Shown: positions 1 through 4,716, numbered from the stretch's first letter. The stretch is 11,170 bases of DNA from an uncultured Shinella sp. (GCA_946481465.1 CAMLOC010000046.1:1-11170); one strand, 5' to 3'. Notes: generated from the sequence alone by a model not told the origin. Numbers and translations are program-made.

Positions 1-75
1 CAGCTCATCGAGCAGATCGGATTGCCAGCCGCGCTCGAACAGCCGCTGAATGGCGTGGCCCGTGACGCGGATCAT
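1..75 (-). CDS. Partial phage protein, N-terminal 25 residues only
   Basis: Only the first 25 codons lie in the window and the frame stays open to the left edge. The peptide begins MIRVTGHAIQRLFERGW. The ATG at 75 overlaps the TGA of the upstream HTH/RHH gene as ATGA, so it is probably translationally coupled and the last visible member of the leftward operon. The His-Ala-x-x-Arg pattern near the N-terminus resembles small phage proteins that begin with a HALERY-like motif, but that likeness is too weak to name a family. Its function cannot be judged from this fragment. Confidence 0.55.
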   Translation of the reverse strand, partial: MIRVTGHAIQRLFERGWQSDLLDEL

Positions 76-356
76 CGGCTGAGCCCCAGGTACGCGGCGA
101 TGGCCTCGCGCGCGAGCGTTTCGGGCTTGACGTGCTGCTGCCGAGCCAAGCGACGCAGAGCGGCGTCTTGCTCGGTGCGCAACTCGATTTGCAGCAGCCG
201 GCGAGGCCCGTAACGCGACACGCATCCGCGCCGCAGCGCCAGATCCGACACGAAGCTGGTATATGTGCCGAAGTCGGCCGCTATGACCTTCAGCAGATCG
301 CCAGCCTTGTACCGGCGCACGATCTCGTCGCGTTGCTCAGCGGTCAGCGTCCGCAT
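72..356 (-). CDS. Small DNA-binding protein, N-terminal HTH plus C-terminal ribbon-helix-helix-like segment
   Basis: A 94-aa protein. Residues 4-45 (TAEQRDEIVRRYKAGDLLKV then IAADFGTYTSFVSDLALRRG) look like a resolvase/Hin-type helix-turn-helix. Residues 56-92, starting LQIELRTEQDAALRRLARQQ, look like a CopG/Arc ribbon-helix-helix: a beta-strand with alternating residues followed by two helices. It is therefore a likely phage regulator. The ATG at 356 is chosen because AAGGAGG lies 6-8 nt upstream. A longer open frame reaching to 500 would overlap the neighbouring gene and has a low-complexity Ser/Arg-rich N-terminus. It overlaps the upstream gene by 20 bp and the downstream gene by ATGA. The two-domain reading is inferred from residue patterns. 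Confidence 0.8.
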   Translation of the reverse strand: MRTLTAEQRDEIVRRYKAGDLLKVIAADFGTYTSFVSDLALRRGCVSRYGPRRLLQIELRTEQDAALRRLARQQHVKPETLAREAIAAYLGLSR

Positions 357-546
357 GTCGCGCCTCCTTCCAGAGTTTGAGCTTGGCGGTCGGAACGAGC
401 GGCAGCCGGCCAGGAGCGTCGTGGAGATCGACCATCGCGCGCTCGGGCGCCGTCGCGATCTCGGGATAGACTGCGACGACGGTCCCGCGCTGGCCGTCAT
501 GAGCGACGTCGAGGCCGAGGAGTGGATGATTGGCGGCCTTTGTCAT
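337..546 (-). CDS. Hypothetical 69-aa phage protein, probably a small beta-rich fold
   Basis: I do not recognise the family. The sequence (MTKAANHPLLGLDVAHDGQR, then GTVVAVYPEIATAPERAMVD) alternates hydrophobic and polar residues and has a turn-rich GLDVAHDGQRGTVVAV segment like a small SH3-type barrel. That fold guess is inference only. Start: GGAAGG lies about 7 nt before the ATG, and the ATG overlaps the stop of the ParB-like gene as ATGA. The 3' end overlaps the start of the HTH/RHH gene by 20 bp, an arrangement typical of translational coupling in phage operons. No signal peptide, membrane segment or cysteine motif is visible. Confidence 0.7.
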   Translation of the reverse strand: MTKAANHPLLGLDVAHDGQRGTVVAVYPEIATAPERAMVDLHDAPGRLPLVPTAKLKLWKEARHADADR

Positions 547-1376
547 GCGGCAGCCTTCCGAGCGAAGGCGCGCGCCAAGTGAGCCTCAATCGAAAGCGAG
601 ACTCGGTCTGCAACGGAGCCGACGCCGCGCCCGGCGGCATTGTCGAAGGCGGAGACCAAGTCGAAGTCGTCGAACGCAGCGAATAGGGCGGTCGCGTCGT
701 CACGCCAGTCCTTATGCCGGTCGAGAATGTCGGCCAACGCCAGGATCACCGCAGCGCGAACCATGCCAGGGTTGCCATCGCCCGTTTCGGTGATGCACTG
801 CAGCGCGCGGATCACCGTGTCGTCCTCGAAGCGCTTGGCGACTGAGAACAGAGCCTTCGGCGCCATGCACTGGCCAGGCCTCATCAGGTCAAGCGACACG
901 GGGTACCGCAGAACCTTGACGCCGCCAGCCTCACACAAGCGCTCGACCCGCACGGCCTCTGGATCCCCGGCGGCGACCCGCGCGTGATAGAGCTGCATCG
1001 GCGTGATCGCCGTCACGGTGCCATTGATAGCGGAGAAGGCTTTCGCCTGCTGCGCTCGATCAGCCTGCACGACGTAGCAGGGGACGGACTCGATCCCGCA
1101 CGCGAGGGCCGCCGTCGTGCGATGCTGCCCGTCGATGATCGCAAACCGGCCGCCCTCGATCGGAGCGACAACGACCGGAGCGAACCGGGACCAATCGAAG
1201 GCGGCAATGATCGTTTGGATGGTGCGCCGGCCGCGCTTGCCGATCTCGCGCTGATAGCTGGGATCAACCACAAGCTGATCGATCGCCAACCACTGCTGCA
1301 TCGGCGCCGGGCCGGGGCTGAAGGAAGTCGGCGCGTCGAAGTTGCCGGCGGTGATGCTGGCGAAGTCTGTCGTCAT
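543..1376 (-). CDS. ParB/sulfiredoxin-fold DGQHR-motif protein (ParB-like, DUF6551-type)
   Basis: A 277-aa protein. After a Pro-rich start, residues 28-105 form a ParB N-domain-like unit: QQWLAIDQLVVDPSYQREIG, a variable helix, then GRFAIIDGQHRTTAALACG (DGQHR at 82-86), the hallmark of the ParB/Srx fold. A helical region with FSAINGTVTAITPMQLYHA (residues 114-132) follows, as in phage ParB-like proteins often placed in DUF6551. There is no ParB HTH and no ParA neighbour, so plasmid-style partitioning is unlikely; a nuclease, nucleotidase or regulatory role is more plausible. DGQHR also names a related domain in DndB, regulator of DNA phosphorothioation, but overall identity with DndB is not claimed. 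SD GAGGTGG precedes the ATG. Both ends are coupled by ATGA overlaps with the MT-A70 gene and the 69-aa gene. Confidence 0.87.
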   Translation of the reverse strand: MTTDFASITAGNFDAPTSFSPGPAPMQQWLAIDQLVVDPSYQREIGKRGRRTIQTIIAAFDWSRFAPVVVAPIEGGRFAIIDGQHRTTAALACGIESVPCYVVQADRAQQAKAFSAINGTVTAITPMQLYHARVAAGDPEAVRVERLCEAGGVKVLRYPVSLDLMRPGQCMAPKALFSVAKRFEDDTVIRALQCITETGDGNPGMVRAAVILALADILDRHKDWRDDATALFAAFDDFDLVSAFDNAAGRGVGSVADRVSLSIEAHLARAFARKAAA

Positions 1377-1960
1377 GCAGCCACCTCATCGAACTTGCGG
1401 GCCTGGTTGCCCCACGTCGCCCAGCCCTCGCGGGACTGGCGGGCGAAAATCTCGCAGTGCGGACCGGGGATGCGCGCCTCGATCTCGGCATGGAGATTGA
1501 GCGGCTTGCGGCTGTGCTCGCGGCGTGGTTCGATCCAGACGCCGGAGAAGGGTTTGCCCTTGATCGATGCCGGGCGCCCGGCCTTCAAGATCACGACGTA
1601 TTCGGCGTTGCCCATCACCTCTAGGCCAGTGCCGCGCGCGATCGAGGAGGCGTAGACGAACATCCCCGTCTCGCTGTTCCAGAGCTTGATCCAGGGGATC
1701 ATCGACGAGTAGCGGAGCCGCCAAGCCTTCGCGATCTCAGGCACGCGGTGGATGAGCGGCGCCGTGATCCAGAGGAAGACGCGCCCGCCTTCCGGCAGGA
1801 GCAGCTTGCGCACCGGCAGCGCCTTGACCTCGTCGAGCGTCATGCGGGGATAGTGCTGCGGCCGCGACTTCGTGCCGGCGGAGAACTTCCACGGCGGGTC
1901 GATGATCACCGACTGGAATGAGCCGGGCTGCAGCGGGTCGAAGAACCACGGCGCCGACAT
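1373..1960 (-). CDS. MT-A70 family DNA N6-adenine methyltransferase
   Basis: A 195-aa protein with the MT-A70 catalytic signature DPPW at residues 21-24 (SVIIDPPWKFSAGTKSRPQH), followed by the typical HYPRMTLDEVKALPV segment, the GGRVFLWITAPLIHRV core strand and a C-terminal KPLNLHAEIEARIPG..EIFARQSREGWATWGN stretch that is very characteristic of phage members. It is expected to methylate adenine N6 in DNA using S-adenosylmethionine, which could protect phage DNA from host restriction or alter promoter use. No cognate restriction enzyme is nearby, so it is an orphan methyltransferase. The ATG at 1960 overlaps the resolvase TGA as TGATG; a GTG one codon upstream (1963) is an equal alternative. 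Family call is firm, target site unknown. Confidence 0.94.
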   Translation of the reverse strand: MSAPWFFDPLQPGSFQSVIIDPPWKFSAGTKSRPQHYPRMTLDEVKALPVRKLLLPEGGRVFLWITAPLIHRVPEIAKAWRLRYSSMIPWIKLWNSETGMFVYASSIARGTGLEVMGNAEYVVILKAGRPASIKGKPFSGVWIEPRREHSRKPLNLHAEIEARIPGPHCEIFARQSREGWATWGNQARKFDEVAA

Positions 1961-2421
1961 CACACAAGCCCCGTCTCAACGGCAAAGCGCGCGATCAGCG
2001 CCGCCTCAGCCCGTCCGTGGTCCTTCTTGCGGGCGAATGAATTGCCGCCGGGCCAGAGACGGAGCGCCAGCGCGCGCGCCTCCTCCTTGTCGGCAGACAG
2101 CCGGTAGTGCTTCTTCCAATAGCCCGACCAGACGAGATGCATCGGAATGGACAGCGCGGCGATGACGCCGATTGCCTGCCCGTAGGCCATTCCGAACTTG
2201 AAGGTGCTGGAGACGCCCTGCCCCGGCATCGCGCCGACCTTTTCGACAATGGCGCCGGTCGGCGCCATCGCGCGGATGCGCGCGGAGAGAGTGACCGCGT
2301 CCACCATCCGATCAGCGGTCGGCACATCCTCGACGATGACGACCCCGCCGTCGTCAGGCAGATAGAAGGCTATCGCGCCTGATGAGCCAGGATCGACGCC
2401 GAGGATGCACCGCCCCACCAT
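1960..2421 (-). CDS. RuvC-like Holliday-junction resolvase / crossover junction endonuclease
   Basis: A 153-aa protein with an RNase H-like fold signature. First strand RCILGVDPGSSGAIAFY carries the catalytic Asp10. IVEKVGAMPGQGVSSTFKFG carries Glu60. C-terminal KKDHGRAEAALIARF provides Asp134 and Glu139, giving the usual acidic tetrad. The length matches phage and bacterial RuvC. It should cleave four-way junctions formed by phage recombination or replication forks, cooperating with the exonuclease and ATPase encoded on the right arm. SD GGAGAG lies about 10 nt before the ATG, inside the end of the GapR gene, with one base between the GapR stop and this start. The family call is strong. It is clearly diverged from host ruvC and no ruvAB accompanies it, so no gene symbol is assigned. 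Confidence 0.92.
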   Translation of the reverse strand: MVGRCILGVDPGSSGAIAFYLPDDGGVVIVEDVPTADRMVDAVTLSARIRAMAPTGAIVEKVGAMPGQGVSSTFKFGMAYGQAIGVIAALSIPMHLVWSGYWKKHYRLSADKEEARALALRLWPGGNSFARKKDHGRAEAALIARFAVETGLV

Positions 2422-2422
2422 G

Positions 2423-2665
2423 TCAGGCGCTCTCCCCGACCGCCTGCAGGTACAGGTCGAGGATCGCCTCTTCCTCCTTGCGTTCGTCGAGGTCGCGCTT
2501 CCGCATGGCGATCACCTTGCGCAGCACCTTGACGTCGTAGCCGTTGCCCTTGGCCTCGGCGTAGACCTCGCCGATATCGTCGGAGATGGTCTTCTTCTCC
2601 TCCTCCAAGCGCTCGATGCGCTGCACGATGCTCTTGAGCTGATCGCCCTGAACCGGATCATCCAT
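2423..2665 (-). CDS. gapR: GapR/DUF2312 family nucleoid-associated protein
   Basis: An 80-aa protein that matches the alphaproteobacterial GapR (DUF2312) family almost end to end: [38 protein letters not shown] and [15 protein letters not shown] are family hallmarks. In Caulobacter, GapR is an essential DNA-binding protein that clamps overtwisted DNA ahead of replication and transcription and stimulates type II topoisomerases. A phage copy may manage supercoiling of phage DNA during replication. The helices at residues 8-35 and 44-75 are rich in Lys, Arg and Glu, as expected for the dimeric clamp. The start at 2665 is supported by GAGGAA 8 nt upstream; a longer open frame to 2767 is a Ser/Gly-rich extension absent from the family and covers the 43-aa mini-ORF. 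Confidence 0.93.
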   Translation of the reverse strand: MDDPVQGDQLKSIVQRIERLEEEKKTISDDIGEVYAEAKGNGYDVKVLRKVIAMRKRDLDERKEEEAILDLYLQAVGESA

Positions 2666-2789
2666 GGTCGTTTCCTCGTTTATCGTGGCGCATTGCCCGC
2701 CACAGGCCGAGCCACCAGCGGGCGGCTTTCTCGTGTCGCTCCGAATTCCAGAGCGAGAAGTCAGCAATCAGGCGCCTAGCCCAGTTCAC
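2658..2789 (-). CDS. Candidate 43-aa small basic, tryptophan-rich protein (GTG start)
   Basis: This short frame fills the gap between the 124-aa gene and GapR. It reads (M)[20 protein letters not shown], then [22 protein letters not shown], an amphipathic basic helix with five tryptophans. The GTG at 2789 sits 6 nt after a GAGG Shine-Dalgarno sequence, overlaps the end of the upstream gene by 14 bp, and its TGA overlaps the ATG of GapR by 8 bp. Without it, about 110 bp of this otherwise gapless operon would be non-coding. No known family is recognised. It could be a membrane-associating or nucleic-acid-binding peptide, or a leader that couples GapR translation. The coding call rests on context and composition only. 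Confidence 0.5.
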   Translation of the reverse strand: MNWARRLIADFSLWNSERHEKAARWWLGLWRAMRHDKRGNDHG

Positions 2790-3150
2790 GCTTGGCCTCG
2801 TCGATCTCGGCGCGGAGGTCGTTCAGGCGGCGCTCGATGCCGGCGGCGCGAGCGTCCTGTCGAAAGGCAGGCCACCAGCTTGGCGGCGCGTCGCCGATCA
2901 GCGCCTGCAGCACGTCGAGGCCGATATCGGAGCGGAGAAGATCGGCCAGCGCGTCGGCTGACATGCCTGTGCGCAACGACAGCCAGTCCTCGGCCGAGCG
3001 ATGCGAGTTCCGCGTGCGCATGGCGAGGTTCTGCGCGGGCTTGATCGGCCACCGGCGCTTTGCGACAGCGGCAACGACCTCGACAACGGGGGGAATACCC
3101 GTTTCGAAGCCGAAGGACATTGCGGCCGATCCGCCGTAATTCTTACTCAT
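2776..3150 (-). CDS. Hypothetical 124-aa phage protein, helical, possible DNA-binding
   Basis: The family is not recognised. The N-terminus (MSKNYGGSAAMSFGFETGIP) is disordered-looking. A basic central part follows (AKRRWPIKPAQNLAMRTRNS), then LSLRTGMSADALADLLRSDIG which could form an HTH-like helix pair, and a charged C-terminal helix ([17 protein letters not shown]) that looks coiled-coil. It is the first gene of the tightly linked leftward operon ahead of GapR and RuvC, so a replication or recombination accessory is plausible by context. The ATG at 3150 is preferred over the in-frame TTG at 3153. A G-rich GGGGGAA run lies about 8 nt upstream. No obvious promoter is seen in the 23 bp before it; transcription may come from within or beyond the 3174-3401 region. 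Confidence 0.72.
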   Translation of the reverse strand: MSKNYGGSAAMSFGFETGIPPVVEVVAAVAKRRWPIKPAQNLAMRTRNSHRSAEDWLSLRTGMSADALADLLRSDIGLDVLQALIGDAPPSWWPAFRQDARAAGIERRLNDLRAEIDEAKRELG

Positions 3151-3173
3151 CAACGGTTCCCCCAGGAGACGAA

Positions 3174-3401
3174 ATGCCTTCTCAACCGATCGACGCCGAA
3201 GACCTCGCCGCGGCGCTCACGGCGTTCTCAATCGAGTTCGCGGCGGCGATCATGTCGCCGCACCACCAGACGCCGAACGAGTTGCTTGAAGCGCTGGCGA
3301 ACGGCCTGAACGGCCTCGTTCCCCAGATGGCAGAAACCCCGGCGAGGGCTGCGATCGACCTCACGTCGAAGATGCTCTTCGCCTCCGAGCCGCATCGCTG
3401 A
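3174..3401 (+). CDS. Hypothetical 75-aa protein on the opposite strand to its neighbours
   Basis: No family is recognised. MPSQPIDAEDLAAALTAFSI then EFAAAIMSPHHQTPNELLEA is an Ala/Leu-rich acidic helical protein without cysteines, signal peptide or clear membrane span. An AGGAGA Shine-Dalgarno sequence sits 4-5 nt before the ATG at 3174, and by eye roughly 83% of its codons end in G or C, which separates it from the Arg-rich frame on the opposite strand (3228-3440, about 67%). It diverges from the 124-aa gene across only 23 bp and converges on the Cro-like gene, so any promoter must lie inside the 124-aa gene. The odd orientation suggests a moron-type insertion or a lysogeny-associated gene; both are inference. 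Confidence 0.68.
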   Translation: MPSQPIDAEDLAAALTAFSIEFAAAIMSPHHQTPNELLEALANGLNGLVPQMAETPARAAIDLTSKMLFASEPHR

Positions 3402-3436
3402 ACGGCGCGCGCGGAAGGCGGCGATGTCGGGATGGT

Positions 3437-3622
3437 TCATGCCGCCGCTCCCTTGAGGCCCTCGGCCAGTCTTTCCAGCAGCTTCCGAGTCGACCCTTTC
3501 GGGCGCTGCCCCCGTTCCATCCGCGAGATGCTCGACCGATCAAGGCCGAGTTCGCGCGCCATGTCATGCTGCGTCCAATTCAGACGCTCGCGGAGAGCTT
3601 TGATGTCGATCGTCTGTTCCAT
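3437..3622 (-). CDS. Cro-like XRE-family transcriptional regulator (61 aa)
   Basis: A minimal helix-turn-helix protein. Residues 6-40 (DIKALRERLNWTQHDMAREL, then GLDRSSISRMERGQR) are a complete lambda-repressor-like/XRE HTH with the usual TQxxMAxELGxxxSxISRxERG pattern, and residues 45-57 form a closing helix. Size and position opposite a longer repressor suggest the Cro role. Start: the ATG at 3622 has no clear Shine-Dalgarno sequence. A TTGACA -35 at 3658-3653 with 17-bp spacing would start transcription at or next to this ATG, so a leaderless message is plausible. A TTG at 3631 is a weaker alternative and would place the start inside operator O1. Expected to bind the GTGC-N5-GCAC operators upstream. 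Confidence 0.87.
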   Translation of the reverse strand: MEQTIDIKALRERLNWTQHDMARELGLDRSSISRMERGQRPKGSTRKLLERLAEGLKGAAA

Positions 3623-3629
3623 GCCCGAC

Positions 3630-3658
3630 AATGTGCGTTACGCACATCTATCTGTCAA
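3630..3658 (-). promoter_or_regulatory. Leftward early promoter (TTGACA-N17-CACATT)
   Basis: Read on the minus strand, a perfect -35 hexamer TTGACA (3658-3653) is followed after 17 bp by CACATT (3635-3630), a poor -10. Operator O1 spans the spacer and the -10. Transcription would begin near 3623, at the Cro-like ATG, giving a leaderless or nearly leaderless message that fits the absence of a Shine-Dalgarno sequence. Confidence 0.6.
3631..3647. promoter_or_regulatory. Operator O1 (palindrome) at the leftward Cro-like promoter
   Basis: ATGTGCGTTACGCACAT is a palindrome with 7-bp arms and a 3-bp centre. Its core GTGC-GTTAC-GCAC matches three other sites in the window. It covers the space between the TTGACA -35 and the -10 region of the leftward promoter and ends 9 bp before the Cro-like ATG, so occupancy should block that promoter. 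Confidence 0.85.
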
Positions 3659-3670
3659 GGCGAAACGCAC
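3658..3670. promoter_or_regulatory. Degenerate operator between O1 and O2
   Basis: AGGCGAAACGCAC matches 10 of 13 positions of the O4 core and keeps one good half-site (GCAC). Its centre (3664) is 25 bp from O1 and 23 bp from O2, the spacing expected of a three-operator lambda-type array. It would be a weak site. It lies beside the TTGACA -35 of the leftward promoter. Confidence 0.45.
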
Positions 3671-3678
3671 AGCGGAAA

Positions 3679-3695
3679 GAGTGCACAACGCACTC
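3679..3695. promoter_or_regulatory. Operator O2 (palindrome) at the start of the repressor gene
   Basis: GAGTGCACAACGCACTC has 6-bp inverted arms and the same GTGC-N5-GCAC core as O1. It ends at the base before the repressor ATG and covers the position of any ribosome binding site, so binding here would autoregulate the repressor. Confidence 0.8.
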
Positions 3696-4100
3696 ATGGC
3701 AGATTCGATCGATCTCCCGGCAGAAGCTCAGCGCCTGCGCCTCGCGCGCAAACGGCGGGGCTTCAAGTCAGCGAAAGATGCCGCCGAATTCTTCGCCTGG
3801 AGCTACAATAGCTACGCCCAGCACGAGAACGGGACGCGCGGGATCAAGAAGGCTGCCCGAAAATATGCAATCGCCTACCGCGTCTCGGAAGGATGGCTCC
3901 TTACCGGCGAGGGAGCTGGCCCCGGCGAGAACGGGGCGATATCTCAGAAGGCGCTTGAAATGGCTCGCGCCCTATCTCGGATCCCGCCGGAGCGCCAGGA
4001 GGAAGCGCTCCGCTTCCTAGAGTTTCTTGGAAGAGAAGGTTCAAGTACGCCTCAGCCCGAGCCTGAGACGCCGCGTCCAAGCGCTCCCAAAGGGAGATAA
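3696..4100 (+). CDS. CI-like XRE-family phage repressor without an S24 peptidase domain (134 aa)
   Basis: Residues 10-75 (EAQRLRLARKRRGFKSAKDA, AEFFAWSYNSYAQHENGTRG, then a YRVSEGWLLTGEG segment) form an XRE HTH of the type seen in alphaproteobacterial prophage repressors. Residues 84-113 (QKALEMARALSRIPPERQEE..LEFLG) are a helical segment, and a Pro-rich tail ends the protein. There is no LexA/CI S24 Ser-Lys peptidase, so induction by RecA-stimulated self-cleavage is not expected. The ATG at 3696 lies 3 bp after the core of operator O2, which implies autoregulation. The SD is poor. An in-frame GTG at 3681 with GGAAAGA just upstream is an alternative start. The open frame running back to 3432 is a shadow over the Cro-like gene. 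Confidence 0.87.
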   Translation: MADSIDLPAEAQRLRLARKRRGFKSAKDAAEFFAWSYNSYAQHENGTRGIKKAARKYAIAYRVSEGWLLTGEGAGPGENGAISQKALEMARALSRIPPERQEEALRFLEFLGREGSSTPQPEPETPRPSAPKGR

Positions 4101-4353
4101 ACCTAGCACGGTTATCCATCGGCCACCCCTCTAGGCTTTTTATCCTATCCTCTGGTAAATGGGATGGCAATGTCAGCGCGTGTCAGCAGCGCGCGATACC
4201 TCCCGTGCCACGCTCTCCGGCGCTTCAGCCGGGCAGCTTACGGCGCGCCCATGCGGTACGGCAATTCCGGATTAGCCAGTTCAGGTTCGACTAAAGTCTA
4301 AGGTCGTCACATAGGGTTAACCATGTGGCAGCGCACATAGGCGCACACAAATA

Positions 4354-4370
4354 ATGTGCGTTTTGCACTT
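4354..4370. promoter_or_regulatory. Operator O3 at the -35 of the rightward promoter
   Basis: ATGTGCGTTTTGCACTT has core GTGC-GTTTT-GCAC, the same design and left arm as O1. It ends inside the -35 TTGACG (4369-4374), so binding should block RNA polymerase. Confidence 0.8.
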
Positions 4371-4397
4371 GACGCCTGCGTGCGAAATGCACATACT
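4369..4397 (+). promoter_or_regulatory. Rightward early promoter (TTGACG-N17-CATACT)
   Basis: The -35 TTGACG matches 5 of 6 consensus bases. The spacer is 17 bp and the -10 CATACT matches 4 of 6. It precedes the first gene of the rightward operon (ATG 4424) by about 20 bp after the predicted start point. O3 and O4 cover both hexamers, so this is the likely repressed lytic promoter for the recombination operon. Confidence 0.7.
4378..4394. promoter_or_regulatory. Operator O4 in the spacer and -10 of the rightward promoter
   Basis: GCGTGCGAAATGCACAT has core GTGC-GAAAT-GCAC and is centred exactly 24 bp from O3, about two helical turns, which suits cooperative binding of two repressor dimers. 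It overlaps the first bases of the -10 hexamer. Confidence 0.8.
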
Positions 4398-4423
4398 CAC
4401 CTCATCAACCGATGAGGCCCCCG

Positions 4424-4711
4424 ATGCCCGCAGCACTCACAGAACTGGATCGCTTCTGCGCCGCCGCCGCTTTCATCGACGGCATGTGCAAGGCGCTGAT
4501 GCCCAAGCGCGAGGCTTACGAATTTCCGGCTCCGGCCGTGCACAGCATCGGCGCGGACGATGCGGCGCTCTACTGCCAGGAAGAGTGCATTCGCATCGAC
4601 CGCGAGGACAAGGCCGCCTTCTTCGCTGCGTGCCGCGACAAGCTCGATGCCAGCCTCGCCCGCATCGCCGCCAGTGATGACATCACCCGCTACTCGATCG
4701 CGGCGGAGTGA
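4424..4711 (+). CDS. Hypothetical 95-aa phage protein, first gene of the rightward operon
   Basis: No family is recognised. It is a soluble helical protein: MPAALTELDRFCAAAAFIDG at the N-terminus, an AVHSIGADDAALYCQEECIR middle, and a charged EDKAAFFAACRDKLDASLAR helix near the C-terminus. It has five cysteines (for example CQEEC in the middle) but not in a classical zinc arrangement. The ATG at 4424 is preferred because GATGAGG lies 6 nt upstream; the in-frame ATG at 4412 falls inside that Shine-Dalgarno sequence. It lies immediately after the operator-controlled promoter, so it should be among the first proteins made on induction. Early phage genes in this position often modify host functions, but nothing in the sequence shows which. 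Confidence 0.75.
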   Translation: MPAALTELDRFCAAAAFIDGMCKALMPKREAYEFPAPAVHSIGADDAALYCQEECIRIDREDKAAFFAACRDKLDASLARIAASDDITRYSIAAE

Positions 4712-4716
4712 TGACC

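Larger units (their letters stand above)
4101..4423. other. 323-bp intergenic region before the rightward operon
   Basis: No convincing plus-strand gene is present. It holds, left to right: CCTAG (4102-4106) and CTAGG (4131-4135) arms followed by TTTTT (4137-4141), a very weak terminator candidate for the repressor; a minus-strand promoter-like pair TTGCCA-N17-TAGGAT (4170-4142) reading toward the repressor's 3' end, with an AGAGGGG Shine-Dalgarno sequence and ATG at 4119 (see findings); a stretch (4175-4300) in which I see nothing; an imperfect palindrome around GGTTAACC (4308-4327); two direct GCGCACA half-sites (4331-4347); then operators O3 and O4 and the rightward promoter. Confidence 0.6.

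Noticed and set aside
543..1376. Plasmid partition ParB
   Set aside because: There is no ParB HTH domain, no ParA gene nearby and no parS-like repeats. The context is a phage early operon.
984..1655. Plus-strand 223-aa open frame opposite the ParB-like and MT-A70 genes
   Set aside because: The minus strand encodes two recognised families here, and the plus frame spans their junction with a low-complexity Arg-rich product.
3228..3440. Minus-strand 70-aa frame overlapping the Cro-like stop by ATGA with an AAGGGAG Shine-Dalgarno-like site
   Set aside because: Its product is Arg-rich with weaker third-position GC than the plus-strand gene 3174-3401 that it opposes. Only its first 14 codons lie outside that gene. 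The initiation signals are good, so a small doubt remains.
4102..4141. Terminator after the repressor (CCTAG/CTAGG arms and TTTTT)
   Set aside because: Only five stem pairs with a 24-base loop; too weak to annotate as a terminator by itself.
4282..4300. tRNA-like T-arm sequence GGTTCGACT, possible attachment site
   Set aside because: No matching acceptor stem, anticodon arm or CCA-proximal sequence could be placed around it, and no integrase is in the window.
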